Positions 7,467-9,941 of a stretch of 9,941 bases of DNA are shown piece by piece (the first letter of the stretch is position 1; each line of letters starts with the position of its first letter). Made by a program: the position numbers and the translations under genes. The notes beneath the pieces are model-generated. The model was not told the origin of the DNA and searched no databases. It saw only the letters and a list, made by a program, of their open reading frames with translations. The stretch comes from an uncultured Lachnospiraceae bacterium (GTDB taxonomy: Bacteria > Bacillota_A > Clostridia > Lachnospirales > Lachnospiraceae), in NCBI GenBank assembly GCA_946529195.1, contig CAMMZE010000020.1, positions 1 through 9,941 on the forward strand. Direction: 5' to 3'.

Positions 7467-8570
7467 ATGGAAGAAGCACAATTTCTGCAGATTCTGAGCA
7501 ATCTGGTCGAGAAGTCCAAGGCACAGGAGAACAAGCTCTACTACGATGAGATCAATGATGCTTTCAAGGATCAGGACCTGGATGAGGAGAAGATGGATGA
7601 GGTTTATGACTATCTTGCCTCCAAGGATATTGAGATCGTTGACATCACAGATCAGGATCAGGAAGACGATGATGCTTTTATAGCAGCAGAGGAAGAAGGA
7701 GAGGTCGAGACTCTTGATACAGTTGACGCTTTCGAAGGCGTCAGCCTGGAAGACCCTGTTCGTATGTACCTGAAGGAGATCGGCAGCGTTGCCCTTCTGA
7801 CGCCTGAGGAGGAGAGAGATCTTTCCAAGAGGGCCAGAGAAGGAGACGAGGAAGCAAAGAACAAGATAGTCGAAGCCAACCTCAGGCTGGTAGTCAGCAT
7901 TGCCAAGAAATATGTCGGGAGAGGACTTCAGTTCCTTGATCTTATTGAAGAGGGCAATATGGGACTGATGAAGGCTGTGGATAAGTTCGATTATTCCAAG
8001 GGGTACAAGTTCAGTACTTACGCGACCTGGTGGATCAGACAGTCCATCACCCGCGCGATCGCGGATAAGGGCAAGACCATCCGCGTCCCTGTTCACATGG
8101 TCGAGACGATCAACAAGACACTCAGGATGCACAGAAACCTTCTTCAGGAGTTTGGCCGTGAGCCCACCAGTCAGGAGATCGCTGACAGACTGGGAACGAC
8201 CAAGCAGAAAGTCGAAGAGGCACTGGAGATCTCCAGAGATCCTGTTTCCATGGACAGCCCGATCGGTGAGGAGGAAGATTCCAATCTCGGTGATTTCATC
8301 GAGGATGAAAACGTGCTCACACCGGATGAGGCAGCAACCAATGAGATGCTGAAAAAGGAGCTGGAGACAGCGCTCAGCACTCTGGCAGAGCGTGAACGAA
8401 AGGTCATTGAGCTGCGGTTCGGCTTAAAGGACGGCCAGCAGCGTACTCTGGAAGAGGTTGGCCAGCAGTTCAATGTCACCAGAGAGCGTATCCGTCAGAT
8501 TGAGGCGAAAGCGCTCCGGAAGCTTAAGCATCCGTCCAGAAGCCGCAAGCTTAGAGACTTCTTACAGTAA
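7467..8570 (+). CDS. rpoD: Primary RNA polymerase sigma factor (RpoD/SigA)
   Basis: A 367-residue sigma-70 protein that gives RNA polymerase its specificity for housekeeping promoters. Residues 1-60 form a short region 1.1, followed by a very acidic linker (about 61-90). Region 1.2 begins at [11 protein letters not shown] (96). Region 2 (about 135-205) has the core-binding [20 protein letters not shown] and the promoter-melting and -10 reading [21 protein letters not shown]. Region 3 is at about 210-290. Region 4 (about 297-362) carries the -35 binding helix-turn-helix, [20 protein letters not shown]. The ATG at 7467 is preferred over TTG at 7464 because AGAGGG (7455-7460) then has normal spacing. 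It has its own promoters and terminator. The gene is usually next to dnaG in Firmicutes; here its neighbours are the AlaX gene and a leucine-rich-repeat gene. Confidence 0.96.
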   Translation: MEEAQFLQILSNLVEKSKAQENKLYYDEINDAFKDQDLDEEKMDEVYDYLASKDIEIVDITDQDQEDDDAFIAAEEEGEVETLDTVDAFEGVSLEDPVRMYLKEIGSVALLTPEEERDLSKRAREGDEEAKNKIVEANLRLVVSIAKKYVGRGLQFLDLIEEGNMGLMKAVDKFDYSKGYKFSTYATWWIRQSITRAIADKGKTIRVPVHMVETINKTLRMHRNLLQEFGREPTSQEIADRLGTTKQKVEEALEISRDPVSMDSPIGEEEDSNLGDFIEDENVLTPDEAATNEMLKKELETALSTLAERERKVIELRFGLKDGQQRTLEEVGQQFNVTRERIRQIEAKALRKLKHPSRSRKLRDFLQ

Positions 8571-8578
8571 ACTATGAT

Positions 8579-8631
8579 TCCGGTATCAGCAGGGCGCCTT
8601 ATGGCGCCCGCTGGTGCCGGATTTTGACTTT
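8579..8631 (+). terminator. Intrinsic terminator after rpoD
   Basis: The left arm 8580-8598 pairs with the right arm 8603-8620 around the loop TTAT. All positions pair except one bulged A (8591), with two G-U pairs, and a flanking T-A pair extends the stem. The inner seven pairs are all G-C. TTTT and then a second TTT within seven bases follow. The stem is strong and the T-run is interrupted. Confidence 0.85.
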
Positions 8632-8657
8632 ATCATAAAAAAGACAGGTGTTTATTC

Positions 8658-9644
8658 ATGATTTTTGACAGCCGCATTTCCGAAGAGTATCAGATGGAAT
8701 ACGGGCCGGTTCCCGGAGGACTTACGATCATTTCCTATCTGCAGGACGCGGATGAGATCACTGTTCCCGGGGCAATCGGCGGTGAACCGGTGGTAAAGAT
8801 CGAACCGCGCGCTTTTGCAGGCAAGCAGGTAAAGTACATTTCTTTTCCGTCTTCGCTGAAGCAGATCGACCATCATGCTTTTGCAGAGTGCCGCCAGCTG
8901 GCCAGGATCGAGTTTCCTCCGGAACTGGAGACCATAGGAAATTATGCTTTTTATAACTGTTACGGACTTAAAATGATTCATCTGACGCCTTATATCCGTT
9001 CCATTGGCTTTGGCGCTTTTAAGAATTGTGAGAATCTGTCAGAGATCGTGCAGGACAAGATCGAAGGGCGGGATATCAGTATCGGCAGTATACTGGATGA
9101 TCTCAGCCAGGAGATTCACGTGACCATGATGCACCTGTATCCGGACCGGGATCCGGAACCGGCCAAGGTGATTTTTACCGAGCACACCTACGAGATCGTT
9201 GCCAACGTGGCTTCCATGTGCAAACAGTTCGAGTCCACAGAGATCGGATCAGGCAAATACATGAGATATTGTGTGGGCAGCAAAGATGTCGATTATTCGA
9301 AATATGACAGCATGTTTTATGTCCTTCTGCGGGGAGACAGCTTTGATACGATCATCACGGTTGCCGCAGAGAGGCTCATGTACCCTTATGCGCTCGGCCT
9401 GGAAGCGGCCCATACCTACCGGGACTATATCAGTGAACATGCCATGGATGCCGCAGAAAAGTTCCTGCGCGATGACAACATGGAAAAACTGCGCTTTTTA
9501 GTAGGCATGGATGTCCTGGACGTACAGGAGACAGACCGCCTGATCGATGAGGCAGTCGCCAGGCAGAAAGCGGATTACACCGCACTGCTCATGGATTACA
9601 GACATAAACATTTCTCCATGGCAGACGAAACTTTTGACCTATAG
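8658..9644 (+). CDS. Cytoplasmic leucine-rich-repeat protein (BspA type) with helical ankyrin-like C-terminal part
   Basis: A 328-residue protein. After a lead-in that ends in ITVPGAIGGEPV come four consecutive 23-residue units, starting at about residues 44, 67, 90 and 113. Each has the pattern I..xAF..C..L..I.xP of BspA-type leucine-rich repeats. From about residue 135 the protein changes character: a mixed domain, then helices with ankyrin-like spacing (VAAERLMYPYAL, DAAEKFLRDDNMEKLRFLV, DRLIDEAVARQKADYTALLMDYRHKH). There is no signal peptide or anchor, unlike the surface-exposed BspA proteins, so a soluble protein-binding role is inferred. AGGTG (8646-8650) precedes the ATG. The next gene starts 11 bases after its stop, so the two are probably co-transcribed. 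I see no good promoter between the rpoD terminator and this start. Confidence 0.8.
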   Translation: MIFDSRISEEYQMEYGPVPGGLTIISYLQDADEITVPGAIGGEPVVKIEPRAFAGKQVKYISFPSSLKQIDHHAFAECRQLARIEFPPELETIGNYAFYNCYGLKMIHLTPYIRSIGFGAFKNCENLSEIVQDKIEGRDISIGSILDDLSQEIHVTMMHLYPDRDPEPAKVIFTEHTYEIVANVASMCKQFESTEIGSGKYMRYCVGSKDVDYSKYDSMFYVLLRGDSFDTIITVAAERLMYPYALGLEAAHTYRDYISEHAMDAAEKFLRDDNMEKLRFLVGMDVLDVQETDRLIDEAVARQKADYTALLMDYRHKHFSMADETFDL

Positions 9645-9655
9645 GGAGTTATGGC

Positions 9656-9941
9656 ATGAATGAAACAAAGCAGAAACTGATCCAGGCCGGATGTGCTGTT
9701 TTGGATGCATCCAGGACCGAGCTCTATGTAGCCATGCGATTCCTGGATATCGCCCTGAGCAGCCTGGGATACGAAATGGACCTGTCCATGCGGACAATCG
9801 GCACGGACAGCCGGTCTATACGATTTAATCCCCGCTTCCTGCTGGAACTCTATCAGGATGACAGCGTGATGGTCAACCGCGCCTACCTGCACATGGTGCT
9901 CCACTGCGTATTCCGCCATATGTTTCACGGAGAAGACCTGG
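9656..9941 (+). CDS. Putative metallopeptidase-like N terminus of a VWA-linked (DUF2201-type) protein, cut by window end
   Basis: The first 95 residues of a gene still open at the window end. The ATG at 9656 has GGGAG (9644-9648) 7 bases upstream; the ATG at 9651 meets a stop after two codons. The sequence shows a helical start (TELYVAMRFLDIALSSL), a strand with IRFNPRFL, and a histidine-rich helix with His79, His83, His88 and His91 in the pattern LHxxLHxxFRHxFH. This resembles the putative metallopeptidase domain that precedes a VWA-like domain in DUF2201-type proteins. The canonical HExxH glutamate is missing here (HMVLH), so activity is doubtful. Members of this family usually neighbour a MoxR-type AAA+ ATPase, which could lie beyond the window. 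The family call is by recall of the pattern. Confidence 0.65.
   Translation, partial: MNETKQKLIQAGCAVLDASRTELYVAMRFLDIALSSLGYEMDLSMRTIGTDSRSIRFNPRFLLELYQDDSVMVNRAYLHMVLHCVFRHMFHGEDL

Noticed and set aside
8624..8656. Promoter for the leucine-rich-repeat gene (TTGACT followed by TATCAT or TTTATT)
   Set aside because: Spacing is wrong: TATCAT follows after 1 base and TTTATT after 21, and the TTGACT is part of the terminator tail.
8787..9060. Leucine-rich repeats as a surface adhesin of BspA type
   Set aside because: There is no signal peptide, cell-wall anchor or membrane segment in the protein.

Overview
The window looks like chromosomal DNA from a Gram-positive anaerobe of the Clostridia, most likely a member of the Lachnospiraceae. 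The reasons are the mid-range base composition, strong AGGAGG-type ribosome binding sites in front of nearly every gene, the short (367 residue) primary sigma factor, a clostridial-type PurN, and the cytoplasmic leucine-rich-repeat gene followed by a VWA-linked gene. The genus is inference. All genes read on the + strand and coding density is high.

Region 1 (1-2694): the 3' end of a VanZ-family membrane protein gene, a small overlapping membrane protein gene of unknown function, and a large M29-type metallo-aminopeptidase with an N-terminal extension. Region 2 (2723-6189): four de novo purine genes, purE, purM, purN and purD, spaced by 20 bases or less or overlapping. They supply glycinamide ribonucleotide synthesis (PurD), its formylation (PurN), closure of the imidazole ring (PurM) and the carboxylation mutase step (PurE). 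purF, purL, purK, purC, purB and purH are not in the window. Three bases after purD comes an AlaX-type alanyl-tRNA editing protein (6193-7365). From the VanZ gene to the AlaX gene there is no gap above 28 bases and no visible terminator, so one long transcript is plausible.

Region 3 (about 7311-8631): rpoD as its own transcription unit. A consensus promoter (TTGACA, 16 bases, TATAAT) with an A/T-rich upstream tract lies in the last codons of the AlaX gene. A second, extended -10 type promoter (TGCTATAAT) lies 22 bases further on. Two inverted repeats follow between promoter and gene, and a strong hairpin terminator closes the unit. The primary sigma factor is not next to dnaG here.

Region 4 (8658-9941): a soluble BspA-type leucine-rich-repeat protein with a helical, ankyrin-like C-terminal part, then the start of a gene that resembles the putative metallopeptidase domain found at the N terminus of VWA-like (DUF2201-type) proteins. 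Such proteins are usually paired with MoxR-type AAA+ ATPases. This edge is the best candidate for an under-described system, but it is cut by the window end. No mobile elements, CRISPR arrays, tRNA or rRNA genes were seen.
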